Origin: Pseudoips prasinana
Lineage: Eukaryota; Arthropoda; Insecta; Lepidoptera; Nolidae
Assembly: GCA_951640165.1 (NCBI GenBank)
Contig: OX621255.1
Coordinates: 8,370,001 to 8,434,000 of the forward strand
DNA length: 64,000 bases
Reading direction: 5' to 3'
Notes under the pieces: generated by a model
What the model saw: the letters and a program-made list of their open reading frames with translations, nothing else
Told to the model about the DNA's origin: nothing
The model's database searches: none
Shown here: positions 63,974 to 64,000 of the stretch, piece after piece
Position numbering within the stretch: position 1 is the stretch's first letter
How the letters are laid out: the number at the start of each line of letters is the position of its first letter
Program-made: the position numbers and the translations under genes

Positions 63974-64000
63974 CAGTTACTGGACTTTCTTCCACATGCT
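63974..64000 (-). CDS. Membrane receptor-like protein, upstream exon (partial)
   Basis: The 3' end of an exon cut by the window edge, donor ACTG|GTAATA. It encodes HVEESPVT(G/D) in phase 1, as required by the 63671 exon. The similarity to HVYERSVTG supports a tandem exon duplication. Confidence 0.6.

Overview
The window looks like nuclear DNA of a moth or butterfly (Lepidoptera). It is AT-rich, gene-poor and repeat-dense. It carries repeat families I associate with lepidopteran genomes: short Helitron-like elements ending in GGGGCACAGCTAG-T, RTE-type LINE tails ending in (TGATGA)n or (ATGT)n, and several tRNA-headed SINEs. Bacterial features such as operons and ribosome sites are absent. Coding sequence of host genes is below 3% of the window.

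Two host genes can be supported. (1) On the + strand, four phase-consistent exons (18502-18609, 19963-20103, 35979-36131, 52764-52894) encode part of a cyclic-nucleotide-gated cation channel, from about S1/S2 to the pore filter TTIGD. It is most like the insect CNG-like (Cngl) type. Its introns are 1.4, 15.9 and 16.6 kb, and the first and last exons lie outside the window or were not found. (2) On the - strand at the right edge, the 3' part of a single-pass membrane protein runs from >64000 to 62555: short juxtamembrane exons, a transmembrane exon and a 242-residue cytoplasmic tail exon very rich in YxN and YxxP motifs. The two genes converge.

Layout. 1-18500 (upstream of or inside a first CNG intron): an endonuclease-domain LINE fragment, RT remnants, SINEs, Helitron-like elements and MITEs, with one GAACGA-rich element ending 60 bp before the first exon. 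18.5-20.1 kb: two CNG exons separated by SINE and MITE insertions. 20.1-36 kb: intron with RTE tails, a 757-bp tandem duplication, a 165-bp-arm inverted repeat, a LINE nested in a SINE, and a 1.47-kb inverted repeat with ~400-bp arms. 36.1-52.8 kb: intron with a Penelope-like tail, LINE tails, a perfect 56-bp-arm palindrome, a Helitron-like element built of 273-bp tandem units, a 5'-truncated RTE-type LINE with a perfect 10-bp target duplication, and two back-to-back palindromes. 52.9-62.5 kb: an apparently intact Tc1 (DD34E) transposon, then about 3.5 kb with almost no recognisable repeat, then LINE and R1-like fragments and a Helitron split by a MITE.

Nearly all of the structure is transposon-derived. 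The items most worth a second look are the tyrosine-motif receptor tail with duplicated upstream exons, the tandem-unit Helitron, the perfect palindromes, the long inverted repeat, and a SINE family whose head resembles 5S rRNA. Family names were assigned from recognised motifs by eye, without database searches.
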